This document shows, piece after piece, positions 7,628 through 16,313 of a stretch of DNA of 64,000 nt. This DNA comes from Inquilinus limosus_F. GTDB taxonomy: Bacteria > Pseudomonadota > Alphaproteobacteria > DSM-16000 > Inquilinaceae. The stretch lies in contig NZ_JAHVDK010000032.1 in assembly GCF_051487185.1 (NCBI RefSeq), forward strand, positions 1 to 64,000, given 5' to 3'. The first letter of the stretch is position 1. Each line of letters begins with the position of its first letter. The notes beneath the pieces are model-generated. The model did no database searches, was not told the origin of the DNA, and saw only the letters and a list, made by a program, of their open reading frames with translations. Position numbers and translations under genes: made by a program.

Positions 7628-8788
7628 ATGCCGATCCATTTCGAGACGTCGGAGCTGGCGGATCGCCGCCGCCGCGTCTGTGCCGAGCTTGCCGCCCGCG
7701 GCCTCGACGGCCTGCTGGTATTCCGCCAGGAGTCGCTGTACTGGCTGACCGGCTACGACACCTTCGGCTACGTCTATTTCCAGTGCCTGTGGCTCGGCGC
7801 CGATGGGCGGATGACGCTCTTGACCCGGTCGGCCGACGAGCGCCAGGCGCGCTTCACCTCGGTGATCGAGGACGTCCGGGTCTGGGTCGACCGGGCGGGG
7901 TCGGAGCCGGCGGACGACCTGCTGGCGATCCTCGACGAATACAAGGTCCGCGGCGGCAAGGTCGGGGTCGAATGGGACGCCTACGGCCTGACCGCGGCGC
8001 TCGGCCTCCGGCTCAAGGCCAAGCTCGACTTCTATGCCGCGCATGAGGACGCCTCCGACCTCGTCTCCCGCTTCCGGCTGATCAAGAGCCCGGCCGAGCT
8101 GACCTATGTGCGCGAGGCGGCGAAGCTGGCCGACGCCGCCTATGACGAGGCGGTGAAGCTGACCCGGCCCGGCGCCTTCGAGGGCGACATCCTGGCGGCG
8201 ATGCAGGGCGCGGTCTGGCGCGGCGGCGGCGACGACCCGGCCAACGAGTTCATCATCGGCTCCGGCCCCGGCGCCCTGATGTGCCGCTACTTCACCGGCC
8301 GGCGCCACCTCTCGGCCGAGGACCAGCTGACGCTGGAATTCGCCGGCACCTATCGGCACTACCACAGCTGCCTGATGCGCACCCTGCTGGTCGGCCGCGC
8401 CTCGCCGGAGCACCGGGCGATGCACAAGGCGGCGGTGGAGGCGCTGGAGGCGGCGAAGGGGGCGCTGAAGCCGGGCAATCCGCTCGGCGACGTGTTCGAC
8501 GCCCATGCCCGGGTGGCCGACGCCGCCGGGCTGCGGCACGCCCGCCTCAATGCCTGCGGTTATTCGCTGGGCGCCACCTTCGCGCCGAACTGGATGGATG
8601 CGGCCGGGCTGTCGATGTTCTTCCACGGCAACCCGACGCTGGCGGCGCCGGGGATGGTGTTCTTCATCCACATCATCCTCTACGCCAGCGACCGCGGCCT
8701 GGCCATGACCTCGGGCCAGACCGTGCTGGTCACCGACACCGGCTGCGAGGCCCTGACCCTGGCGCCGACCGATCTCGTGGTGGCCTGA
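7628..8788 (+). CDS. creatinase/ectoine-hydrolase-like M24-fold protein
   Basis: A 386-residue protein with a creatinase N-terminal domain (about 10-140) and a pita-bread M24 domain (about 155-380). The metal ligands of true M24 aminopeptidases are gone: the Asp positions read LEFAG and SCLMRT, the HxxG region reads CGYSLGATF, and the Glu positions read FFIHIIL and SGQTVLVT. That pattern belongs to metal-free hydrolases such as creatinase and the ectoine hydrolase DoeA/EutD, and the stretch YRHYHSCLMRT with NACGYSLG looks closest to the DoeA branch. No other ectoine genes lie nearby, so the substrate is uncertain. It probably hydrolyses a C-N bond in a small guanidino or cyclic amidine compound. 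It is likely co-transcribed with gpt. Confidence 0.7.
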   Translation: MPIHFETSELADRRRRVCAELAARGLDGLLVFRQESLYWLTGYDTFGYVYFQCLWLGADGRMTLLTRSADERQARFTSVIEDVRVWVDRAGSEPADDLLAILDEYKVRGGKVGVEWDAYGLTAALGLRLKAKLDFYAAHEDASDLVSRFRLIKSPAELTYVREAAKLADAAYDEAVKLTRPGAFEGDILAAMQGAVWRGGGDDPANEFIIGSGPGALMCRYFTGRRHLSAEDQLTLEFAGTYRHYHSCLMRTLLVGRASPEHRAMHKAAVEALEAAKGALKPGNPLGDVFDAHARVADAAGLRHARLNACGYSLGATFAPNWMDAAGLSMFFHGNPTLAAPGMVFFIHIILYASDRGLAMTSGQTVLVTDTGCEALTLAPTDLVVA

Positions 8789-8814
8789 CCGCCGCCGGGC
8801 CGGCGCGCAGGGCT

Positions 8815-9549
8815 TTACCGCGTCAGCTGCTCGCGCGACCAGAGGGCGAGCTGCTTCGGGTGAGCAGGTGGGACGAAATCGTCAATGACGGCCCGCGGCT
8901 TCGGCAGGTTGAAGGGCGGCCGGCGCAGATTGATCAGGCGATAGGCGCCGGTCTGGATGTCCTTGTTGGTGCGGCAGGCGGGCACATGCGTCGTCAGCCA
9001 ATACCGGATGTTCGAGCGCCGGAAATTCTCGACCGCGGTGGCGATCTGCTGGTTCGAGAGGTGGATCAGGCAATCGCGGCAAAGCCAGAGATCGGCATCC
9101 GGCAGGGGGTCCAGGATGTTCGCGCAGACGAACGACCGGGACGGCGAGGCGAATCGGGCACTCAGATGCTCGATGATGTCGGGAACGATATCGGCGCCGA
9201 TATAGGTGCAGCCGGCCGGGAGCGAGACCTCCTTCATCCAGTGGAAGTCGCCGCAGGGCGCGTCCAGGAGCGTCCTGACATTCAGCCGTTCGATGAGGCC
9301 CGGCAGCTCGCGCCGGATATTCGCCGTGGAGGCGAGCGTGGACCCGATACCGCTTCGGGACTCGGAGCTGTCCCAGCCATTGCTGCGATAGATGCTGGCG
9401 AAGGTCGCACCGTCTTCTCCGCCGCCCGCGGGAACTCGGCCGACCGGGAGATGTTTGCCGGACCAGAAATAGGCCCGAAACAGAAGCTTGTAGGCCGTGT
9501 CGTTGGCGGCAAAAAGGCTCTTCACCGTTTCCTTGAGCAGTGAGGGCAT
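8815..9549 (-). CDS. class I SAM-dependent methyltransferase
   Basis: A 244-residue protein with a Rossmann-type methyltransferase core. Motif I is TLLDAPCGDFHWM (about residue 95), and motif II ends in YIGADIVPDII. Motif IV is DLWLCRDCLIHLSNQQI. The N-terminus (MPSLLKETVKSLF) is helical, without signal peptide or membrane segments. Related proteins occur in polysaccharide and surface-modification clusters, but no such genes are near, so the substrate is unknown. It converges with the M24-fold gene (27 bases between stops). Codon use is slightly less GC-rich than its neighbours, which weakly hints at later acquisition. Confidence 0.78.
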   Translation of the reverse strand: MPSLLKETVKSLFAANDTAYKLLFRAYFWSGKHLPVGRVPAGGGEDGATFASIYRSNGWDSSESRSGIGSTLASTANIRRELPGLIERLNVRTLLDAPCGDFHWMKEVSLPAGCTYIGADIVPDIIEHLSARFASPSRSFVCANILDPLPDADLWLCRDCLIHLSNQQIATAVENFRRSNIRYWLTTHVPACRTNKDIQTGAYRLINLRRPPFNLPKPRAVIDDFVPPAHPKQLALWSREQLTR

Positions 9550-9680
9550 TTTCCCGCTCCGAGTCGAAATCGTGCGTTTCCGCTGAAGAGCGTAAAGACC
9601 TCAGAGACGGATGAATCATACGAGCCCGGATGGAGCGAGGAAACGAGGCCAGAAGAGGTATGGCGGCCGGCGGCGGGCCT

Positions 9681-10298
9681 TCAATCGTGCGTCTCGCCCG
9701 ACAGCGGCGTCGCCAGCATCGACGGGCGGCGGCTGAAGGCATCGAACCAGGCCGACAGGCGCGGCCGGCCGGGGCGGAAGGCCGGCAGGTCGCGGAACTC
9801 CAACCAGCTCAGGGCGGTCGCCAGGGCGATCTGGCCGAGATCGACCGGATCGTCGAGATCGACCTCGCGCTCGACGAAGTCATAGGCCGCGACCAGCTTC
9901 GCTATCTGCCCTTCGGCGAGCGGCGGGTAGCGCAGCGCTTCCGGCCGGCGCTCGGTCTCCCAGCGCAGGGCGATGCCGGCATCGGCCAGCCCCTGGGCCA
10001 GGGCCTGCAGCCGCAGGGTCAGGGCCCGCGCCCGGCCGGCGGGCGGGATCAGCTTCGGGCCGTCATGTAGCTGGTCCAGGTGGTCGCAGATCGCGACGGA
10101 ATCGAACAGCACCAGCCCGTCGTCACAGATCAGCACCGGCACCTTGCCCAAAGGGTTGGCGGCATACACCGCCTCGTTGCGCCGGGTCGGGCTGGTCTCG
10201 TGATGGATCACCTCGATCCGGCCGGCCAGCCCAACCTCATGCGCCATCACCAACACCTTGCGGGCATAGGGGGAATGGGTCTGGTACAAGAGCTTCAT
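9681..10298 (-). CDS. glutathione S-transferase family protein
   Basis: A 205-residue soluble protein with an N-terminal thioredoxin-like glutathione-binding domain (MKLLYQTHSPYARKV, active-site Ser in SPYARK; cis-Pro in NPLGKVPVLICDDG; glutathione contact LFDSVAI) and an all-helical C-terminal domain. These enzymes conjugate or reduce electrophiles with glutathione. The substrate cannot be read from sequence. Two adjacent ATG codons exist; I chose the inner one because GGGA lies at a better distance. Upstream is a long palindromic repeat that separates it from the peptide importer operon. Confidence 0.88.
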   Translation of the reverse strand: MKLLYQTHSPYARKVLVMAHEVGLAGRIEVIHHETSPTRRNEAVYAANPLGKVPVLICDDGLVLFDSVAICDHLDQLHDGPKLIPPAGRARALTLRLQALAQGLADAGIALRWETERRPEALRYPPLAEGQIAKLVAAYDFVEREVDLDDPVDLGQIALATALSWLEFRDLPAFRPGRPRLSAWFDAFSRRPSMLATPLSGETHD

Positions 10299-10426
10299 CA
10301 TCGGTCCCGGGATGGGGTGGAGATGCCGTGACCCTATCCGCCCGCTTGCGGGAGGTGCGCGCGATGATCGTGCCATAACGCAAGATTTTTGCGTCGAGCC
10401 TTTGTGCTGACGGCCAGAGATCTTAC

Positions 10427-10517
10427 CCGTCATGGCGAGCCCCGAAGGGGCGTGGCCATCCAGGGCCGCTCGCACAGGCCCTGGATGGCCGCGGCGCTGC
10501 GCGCCTCGCCATGACGG
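10427..10517. repeat. dispersed palindromic repeat element (copy A)
   Basis: A 91-base intergenic element that folds on itself almost completely. Its ends CCGTCATGGCGAG and CTCGCCATGACGG are perfect inverted repeats, and an inner pair GGCCATCCAGGGCC / GGCCCTGGATGGCC encloses nine bases. It sits between the GST and the peptide permease gene. It shares the terminal CGTCAT-GCGAG design with three other copies (near 23.4, 29.9 and 59.5 kb) but has a different inner arm. Confidence 0.8.
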
Positions 10518-10547
10518 TGATGTATGGGCAGACCCTGCCTCTATCGA

Positions 10548-11378
10548 TCAGCCGATCCGTCCGACCTTCATCCGCGGATCCAAGAGGTCGCGCAGACCGT
10601 CGCCGATCAGGTTCAGGCCCAGCACGGCGACGGCGATAGCGAGGCCCGGGAACACCGCCTGCAGCGGCGCCTGGGCCAGCAACGTCTGGGCATCCAGCAG
10701 CATCTTGCCCCAACTCGGCTGCGGCGGCTGGGTGCCGAGGCCGAGATAGCCCAGCGCCGCCTCGGCCAGGATGGCGATGGCGAACTGGATCGTCGCCTGC
10801 ACGATCAGGGCGTTGGCCATGTTCGGCAGCACGTGGCGCAGCGCGATATCGAAACGCGAGCGGCCCAGCGCCTGGGCGGCGCGGACGAAGTCGCGGCCAT
10901 AGACCACCAGCGCGGCGCCGCGCGCCACCCGGGCGAAGACGGCGATGTTGAAGATGCCGATCGCCAGGATGGCGTTGACCGCGCCGGGGCCGAGCAGCGC
11001 GGTGATCAGGATGGCGCTGAGGATCGCCGGGAAGGCGAAGGTCAGGTCGACGGCTCGGCCGAGGATCTCGTCGGTCCAGCCGCGCCGGGCCGCGGCCCAC
11101 AGGCCGAGCGGCACGCCGAGGAGGAGGCCGATGGCGACCGCCACCACCCCGACCGCCACCGAGGTGCGGGCGCCGACCATGATGCGCGAGAGGGTGTCGC
11201 GGCCGAGCTGGTCGGTGCCGAGCCAGTGCAGCGCGCCAGGTGCCTGCAGCTTCTGGGGAATGGCGATGGCGTTCGGCGGATAGGGCGTCCAGGCCAAGCT
11301 GACCAGCGCCATGCCGATGAAGACGAGGCACAGGGCGAGGCCGAGGGCGAAGCCGCGATGGGTGAACAGCCGCATCAT
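10548..11378 (-). CDS. peptide ABC transporter permease, DppC/OppC type
   Basis: A 276-residue inner-membrane protein with six predicted helices. The first crosses at FALGLALCLVFIGMALVSLA, followed by the conserved periplasmic HWLGTDQLGRDTLSRIMVGAR, which is diagnostic of the DppC family. The EAA loop contacting an ATPase is DFVRAAQALGRSRFDIALRH. It pairs with the DppB-type permease, whose stop lies two bases before this start. Last gene of the binding protein-DppB-DppC unit; no ATPase genes follow. Confidence 0.9.
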   Translation of the reverse strand: MMRLFTHRGFALGLALCLVFIGMALVSLAWTPYPPNAIAIPQKLQAPGALHWLGTDQLGRDTLSRIMVGARTSVAVGVVAVAIGLLLGVPLGLWAAARRGWTDEILGRAVDLTFAFPAILSAILITALLGPGAVNAILAIGIFNIAVFARVARGAALVVYGRDFVRAAQALGRSRFDIALRHVLPNMANALIVQATIQFAIAILAEAALGYLGLGTQPPQPSWGKMLLDAQTLLAQAPLQAVFPGLAIAVAVLGLNLIGDGLRDLLDPRMKVGRIG

Positions 11379-11380
11379 CG

Positions 11381-12328
11381 TCACCCTGCCTGCTTCGGCC
11401 GCGGATCGATCACGGCGTAGACCACGTCGACCAGGAAGTTGACCACGACGACGATGGCGGCCAGCAGCACCACCACGTCCTTGACCACGATCAGGTCGCG
11501 CTGGGCGATGGCCTGGAAGGCCAGCCGGCCCAGGCCGGGCAGGGTGAAGACGTTCTCCACGACCACCGCGCCCGCCATCAGGAAGCCGAACTGCAGCCCG
11601 ACGATGGTGGCGACCGGGATCAGGGCGTTGCGCAGCACGTGGCGGCGCAGCACGGCCCCCTTCGACAGGCCCTTGGCCCGGGCGGTGCGGACATAGTCCT
11701 CGCGCATCGTCTCCAGCATCGCCGAGCGCACGATGCGGGCCAAGATCGCCGCTTCGGTCAGAGCCAGAGCCACGGCCGGCAGCACCAGCGCGTGCAGGGC
11801 CTGCCCCCAGCCGGCGGACCAGCCGGGGAAGCCGCCGGCGCCGAACCAGCCGAGCTGCAGCGCGAACAGCCAGATCAGCATGATGCCGACCCAGAAGCTG
11901 GGCACGGCGAGGCCGAGCTGGCTGAACCCCATCACCCCCCAGTCGCCGACCCGGTTGTGCCGGACCGCGGCCAGCATGCCGAGCGGGATGGCCAGCGCGG
12001 TCGACAGCAGCAGCGCGAACACCGCCAGCGGGGCGGTCACCGCGAGGCGATCGCCGATCAGCTTCGCCACCGGCATCTTGTAGGTGTAGCTGGTGCCGAA
12101 ATCCCCGGTGAGGGCACCGCCGACCCAGTCGAGGTAGCGGACCGGCGCCGGGCGGTCGAGGCCCATCTGGCTGCGCAGCGCCGCCAGCGTGTCCTCGCGC
12201 GCCTCGGTGCCCAGCATCAGCAGCGCCGGGTCGCCGGGCAGCACCTCGAGCACGGTGAACACCACCACCGAGGTGGCGAACAGCGTGAACAGCAGCGTCA
12301 GGCACCGCCGCGCCAGGAAGCCGAGCAT
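11381..12328 (-). CDS. peptide ABC transporter permease, DppB/OppB type
   Basis: A 315-residue inner-membrane protein with six helices. The start FLARRCLTLLFTLFATSVVVF and the motif VLPGDPALLMLG after helix one are typical of DppB. The periplasmic loop has the family signature LGLDRPAPVRYLDW-like stretch (MGLDRPAPVRYLDWV). The cytoplasmic EAA loop is DYVRTARAKGLSKGAVLRRH. It forms the heterodimeric channel with the DppC-type protein downstream. It lies 38 bases after the substrate-binding protein stop. Confidence 0.9.
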   Translation of the reverse strand: MLGFLARRCLTLLFTLFATSVVVFTVLEVLPGDPALLMLGTEAREDTLAALRSQMGLDRPAPVRYLDWVGGALTGDFGTSYTYKMPVAKLIGDRLAVTAPLAVFALLLSTALAIPLGMLAAVRHNRVGDWGVMGFSQLGLAVPSFWVGIMLIWLFALQLGWFGAGGFPGWSAGWGQALHALVLPAVALALTEAAILARIVRSAMLETMREDYVRTARAKGLSKGAVLRRHVLRNALIPVATIVGLQFGFLMAGAVVVENVFTLPGLGRLAFQAIAQRDLIVVKDVVVLLAAIVVVVNFLVDVVYAVIDPRPKQAG

Positions 12329-12366
12329 GGGTCAGGCGCCGGGCGCGGCGGGATCGGTGCGGCCCC

Positions 12367-13854
12367 TCATTCCGCCCAATAGGCCTTGGTCATGTCGTTG
12401 GCGGCGATCGGGCTGTTCTTCCACATCCCCATCAGCTTGGCGTTGCGCACCCCGGTCTTGGCCAGCTGGAACAGGAACACCGCGGCCTCGTCGTCGGACA
12501 GGATCTGCTGCGCCTGCTGGTACAGCGCCTTCCGCTGCTCCGGGTCCACCGTGCGGTCCAACTGCTGGATCACCTGGTCGAAGGCCGGGTTGTCGTAGCC
12601 GAAATAGTAATTGTCCTTGCCGCGGGCATAGATGCCGATGTCCAGCGCCTCGGTGTGCGAGACGATGGTCATGTCGTAGTCGTAGCCCTTGAACACCTGC
12701 TCCAGCCACTGCGCCCATTCCACCGGCACCAGCTCGACCTGGACGCCGATCTCGGCCAGCTGCGCCTGGATGATCTCGCCGCCGCGGCGGGCATAGCCGG
12801 GCGGCGGCAGCTTCAGCGTCGCCTTGAAGCCGTCCGGATAGCCGGCCTCGGCCAGGAGGGCCTTGGCCTTCTCGGGGTCGTAGGGATAGGCGCCGGTTAG
12901 GTCCTTGTAGGCCGGCTCGTAGGGTGCGAAATGGCTGCCGATCGGGGTGCCGTAGCCGAACATGGCGCCGTCGATCAGCGCCTGCCGGTCGATCGCCATC
13001 GCCAGCGCCTGCCGCACCCGCACGTCGCCGAACGGCTTGCGGCGCTGGTTGACCGCCATGATGGTCTCGCCGGCGGTGGTGCCGATCTCGACCGCGAAGC
13101 GCGGATCGGCCTTGAACTGGTCCAGCGTCTCCGGCGCCGGCATGTTCGGGAAGGCGTCGATGTCGCCCGACATCACTGCGGCCGAGGCCGCCGCCGGGTC
13201 GGCGACGAAGCGGAAGATCAGCCGGTTCAGCTTCGGCTTCTCGCCGGCATAGGCGTCGGTGCGGTCGAGCGTGACATGGTCGCCGGCCACCCATTCGACG
13301 AACTTGAACGGGCCGGTGCCGATCGGGTGGGTGCCGTTGCCGGCGGCCGTGTTCGGCGCCACGATTAGCGCCGCCGCCTGACCGAGATGGAACAGGAACA
13401 GCCCATCCGGATGCGACAGGGTGATCACCACCTGGTCCGGTGCCGGCGTCTCGACCGACTGGATCGGCTCGAAGAAGGCCTTCTGCGGATTGGTCGAATC
13501 GGGCGCGCGGGCGCGGTCCAGCGAGAACTTCACCGCCTCGCTGTCGAACTTGGTGCCGTCGTGGAAGGTGGTGCCGCGGCGGAGGGTGAAGGTATAGGTC
13601 AGCCCGTCATCCGACACGGTCCACTCGGTGGCCAGGCTCGGCTGCACCTGGCCGTTCTCGTCGATCCGGGTCAGCCCCTCGAACACATTGGCGTAGACCA
13701 CCTCGGCGATGGCCGCGGCGGCGCCGCCTGTCGGGTCGAGATTGGGCGGCTCCAGCACCATGCCGATCACGGCCTGGTCCTTGGCGGCCAGCGCCGGCGT
13801 CGCGATCAGCCCGGCCGCCACCAGGACGGTCGCGAGCAAGCCCCTGATCCCCAT
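12367..13854 (-). CDS. peptide ABC transporter substrate-binding protein (SBP family 5)
   Basis: A 495-residue periplasmic protein with a signal peptide (about 1-24, ATPALA-A) and the family 5 layout. It begins LEPPNLDPTGGAAA and has the lobe-hinge signature LTYTFTLRRGTTFHDGTKF and VRVRQALAMAIDRQALIDG. Such proteins capture di- or oligopeptides, nickel or opines for DppBC-type channels. The ligand is unknown here, though the neighbouring P1 peptidase and the channel suggest peptides or amide-linked compounds. I placed the start at the ATG with AGGGAG seven bases upstream; upstream in-frame sequence lacks a signal-peptide character. Confidence 0.92.
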   Translation of the reverse strand: MGIRGLLATVLVAAGLIATPALAAKDQAVIGMVLEPPNLDPTGGAAAAIAEVVYANVFEGLTRIDENGQVQPSLATEWTVSDDGLTYTFTLRRGTTFHDGTKFDSEAVKFSLDRARAPDSTNPQKAFFEPIQSVETPAPDQVVITLSHPDGLFLFHLGQAAALIVAPNTAAGNGTHPIGTGPFKFVEWVAGDHVTLDRTDAYAGEKPKLNRLIFRFVADPAAASAAVMSGDIDAFPNMPAPETLDQFKADPRFAVEIGTTAGETIMAVNQRRKPFGDVRVRQALAMAIDRQALIDGAMFGYGTPIGSHFAPYEPAYKDLTGAYPYDPEKAKALLAEAGYPDGFKATLKLPPPGYARRGGEIIQAQLAEIGVQVELVPVEWAQWLEQVFKGYDYDMTIVSHTEALDIGIYARGKDNYYFGYDNPAFDQVIQQLDRTVDPEQRKALYQQAQQILSDDEAAVFLFQLAKTGVRNAKLMGMWKNSPIAANDMTKAYWAE

Positions 13855-13927
13855 CGCATTCTCCCTGTTCGGCCGGTCCGCTGCCGGTCGCGTTCGCGGC
13901 GATGATGGCAGCCCGCTCGGGCCCGGT

Positions 13928-14947
13928 TCAAGCCTTGCCGTAGCGCTCCCGCCAGGCCGGGTGCGGCCCCAGCGTCGCGGCATGCCAGACACCGCGGGCG
14001 ATGGCGCGGGCAACGCAGTCGGCGGCGATGGCGCCGATCCGGGCCAGCGCCATGGTCCGCGGCTCGGGCAGGGCCTTGGCGCCGGTCGCCAGCGCGAAGA
14101 TGGTGTCGCCGTCCATCGGCGTGTGCACCGGGCGGATGGCGCGGGCCAGGCCGTCCTGCGCCATGATCGCCAGTCGTCGTGCCTCGGCCTTGCTCAGGGC
14201 GGCGTCGACCGCGATGATGCCGATCGTGGTGTTGCCGCCGGGCTCGGGCTGGGGCGCCGCCGGGTTGCGGTAGAATTCCGGCTCCGGCGCCGCCGGCCCG
14301 GTCGGGCGGTGCGGGCCGCCGAACTCGCCCTCCTGCTCCAAAGGCCAGGCCCAGAAGGTGCCGTCCGGCATCGTCACGGCGCCGACCGGGTTGGCGGCGA
14401 CCACGGCGCCGACAGTGACGCCGGTCTCGGGGTCGACGGCCGAGGCAGTGCCGAGCCCGCCCTTGCAGGTCGCGGTCTTGGCCCCGGTGCCGGCCCCGGC
14501 ATTGCCCTGGCGCACCTCCGTCCCGGCGGCATCGCAGGCGGCCAGCGCCAGGGCGCGGTAGGGCGGGGTGTCGGCCCAGTTCTTGTCGCCGCCATTGGTC
14601 AGGTCGAACAGGATCGCGGCCGGCACGATCGGCACGCGGGCATCGCCGATCGCCAGGCCGCGGCCGCGGGCGGCGAGCCAGGAGACGACACCGGATGCGG
14701 CCTCGAGCCCGTGGACCGAGCCGCCGGACAGCACCAAGGCGTCCACCGCCTCGACCATGCAGGTCGGGTCCAGGGCGTCGGTGTCCCGCGTCCCCGGCCC
14801 GCCGCCGCGGACGTCGACCGCGGCGGTGCAGCGCGTCTCCGGCAGCAGCACGGTGACGCCGCTGCGCACGGCCAGGTCCTCGGCCTGGCCGACCAGAAGG
14901 CCGGCGATGTCGGTGATCGAATTGCGCGGGCCCGGGCGGATGGTCAT
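13928..14947 (-). CDS. P1-family (NylC/DmpA-fold) self-cleaving aminohydrolase
   Basis: A 339-residue protein of the DmpA/NylC N-terminal-nucleophile fold. Self-cleavage is predicted at GGN-TTIGIIAVDA, where Thr becomes the new N-terminus. That Asn-Thr junction is the NylC type, not the Gly-Ser of DmpA. Conserved fold motifs are visible: DALVLSGGSVHGLEAA, NAGAGTGAKTATCKGG and GDTIFALATG. Substrates in this branch are amides such as cyclic or short nylon-like oligomers and unusual peptides; the natural one is unknown. It lies 73 bases upstream of the peptide-binding protein and in the same direction, so it may process imported amides. No signal peptide, so it is cytoplasmic. Confidence 0.85.
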   Translation of the reverse strand: MTIRPGPRNSITDIAGLLVGQAEDLAVRSGVTVLLPETRCTAAVDVRGGGPGTRDTDALDPTCMVEAVDALVLSGGSVHGLEAASGVVSWLAARGRGLAIGDARVPIVPAAILFDLTNGGDKNWADTPPYRALALAACDAAGTEVRQGNAGAGTGAKTATCKGGLGTASAVDPETGVTVGAVVAANPVGAVTMPDGTFWAWPLEQEGEFGGPHRPTGPAAPEPEFYRNPAAPQPEPGGNTTIGIIAVDAALSKAEARRLAIMAQDGLARAIRPVHTPMDGDTIFALATGAKALPEPRTMALARIGAIAADCVARAIARGVWHAATLGPHPAWRERYGKA

Positions 14948-15054
14948 GGCGGTCTCTCGGCGGCGATGCGATCCAGCAGACAGGACCCCGGGCCCTGCCG
15001 TCAACGAGACTGCAGGCTGTTCGGGGGAAGGGCGGCCGCCTATGCTCCGCCGCC

Positions 15055-16242
15055 ATGACCGACCTGCCGCTCATCCGCCTGCAGCCCGGCCGCGACAAGC
15101 GCGTCGCCGCGGGGCATCCCTGGATCTTCTCGAACGAGATCGCCATGACGCCGGAGCTGCGCGAGGTGCCGCTGGGCGCCCCGGTGCGGGTCGAGGCGGC
15201 GAACGGCAAGGCGCTGGGCGTCGGCGGCTTCAACCGGCACGCGCTGATCGCCGTGCGCATGCTGGACCGCAACCCCGACACGGCGATCGACACCGCCTTA
15301 CTGCGCCGGCGCCTGGCCTCGGCCCTGGCGCTGCGCGACACGCTGTTCGATCGGCCCTTCTATCGCCTGGCCCATGCCGAGGCCGACGGGCTGCCAGGGC
15401 TGATCGTCGACCGCTACGGCGACGTGCTGGTGATGCAGAGCAACACGGCGCTGATGGACCGGCTGGAGGGGCCGCTCTGCGACGCGCTGGAGGAGCTTCT
15501 CAAGCCCCGCGCCATCGTGCTGCGCAACGACAGCGCCGTGCGCGGCCTGGAAGGGCTGGCGGAGGAGGTGCGGGTCGTCCGCGGCGCCGTCGACGGCCCG
15601 ATCGCGGTGGAGGAGAACGGTGCCAGGTTCGAGGCCGATCCGCTCGGCGGCCAGAAGACCGGCTGGTTCTTCGACCAGCGCGACAACCGCGCCTTCGTCG
15701 CCCGGCTGGCGCGCGGCCGGCGGCTGCTCGACGTCTACACCCACACCGGCGGCTTCGGCGTCCAGGCGGCGCTGGCCGGCGCCGCCGCGGTGACGCTGGT
15801 CGACCGCTCCGCCCCGTCGTTGGAGCTGGCGGCGAAGGCGGCCGCGGCCAACGGCGTCGCCGACCGGGTCGCGACCGCACGCGGCGAGGCCTTCGCCGAG
15901 CTGGAGCGGCGCGGCGCCGAGGGCGAGCGCTGGGAGGTGGTGGTGGTCGACCCGCCGGCCTTCGTGAAGGCGAAGAAGGACCTCGCCGCCGGCGCCCGCG
16001 GCTATGCCAAGCTGGCCCGCCTGGCGGCGCGGGTGACGGAGCGCGGCGGCTTCCTCTGCGCCTTCTCCTGCAGCCATCATGTCGACCCGGCGCTGTTCGC
16101 CGAGCAGGTGGCGCGCGGCCTGATCGACGCCGGGCGGACCGGCCGTATCCTGCGCCAGTCCGGCGCCGGGCCGGACCACCCGGTGCACCCGCAGCTGCCG
16201 GAGAGTGCGTACCTCAAGGGGATCTGCCTCCAGCTCGATTGA
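15055..16242 (+). CDS. rlmI: 23S rRNA (cytosine-C5) methyltransferase, RlmI type
   Basis: A 395-residue cytoplasmic enzyme: an N-terminal PUA RNA-binding domain (GRDKRVAAGHPWIFSNEI), a middle domain, and a Rossmann methyltransferase domain from about residue 195. SAM motif I is LLDVYTHTGGFGVQAA, the substrate motif is VVVDPPAFVKAKKD, and the catalytic Cys lies in CAFSCSHHVD. This matches RlmI, which makes m5C1962 in 23S rRNA in E. coli; I transfer that role with moderate confidence. It is divergent from the P1 peptidase, with 107 bases between the starts. Confidence 0.87.
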   Translation: MTDLPLIRLQPGRDKRVAAGHPWIFSNEIAMTPELREVPLGAPVRVEAANGKALGVGGFNRHALIAVRMLDRNPDTAIDTALLRRRLASALALRDTLFDRPFYRLAHAEADGLPGLIVDRYGDVLVMQSNTALMDRLEGPLCDALEELLKPRAIVLRNDSAVRGLEGLAEEVRVVRGAVDGPIAVEENGARFEADPLGGQKTGWFFDQRDNRAFVARLARGRRLLDVYTHTGGFGVQAALAGAAAVTLVDRSAPSLELAAKAAAANGVADRVATARGEAFAELERRGAEGERWEVVVVDPPAFVKAKKDLAAGARGYAKLARLAARVTERGGFLCAFSCSHHVDPALFAEQVARGLIDAGRTGRILRQSGAGPDHPVHPQLPESAYLKGICLQLD

Positions 16243-16313
16243 GAGCGGCGGGGATTGACAAGCGGGCCGACCTGCCGTGTGGTCTAGACCATCAGAAGGG
16301 GAGGCCCGAGGCA

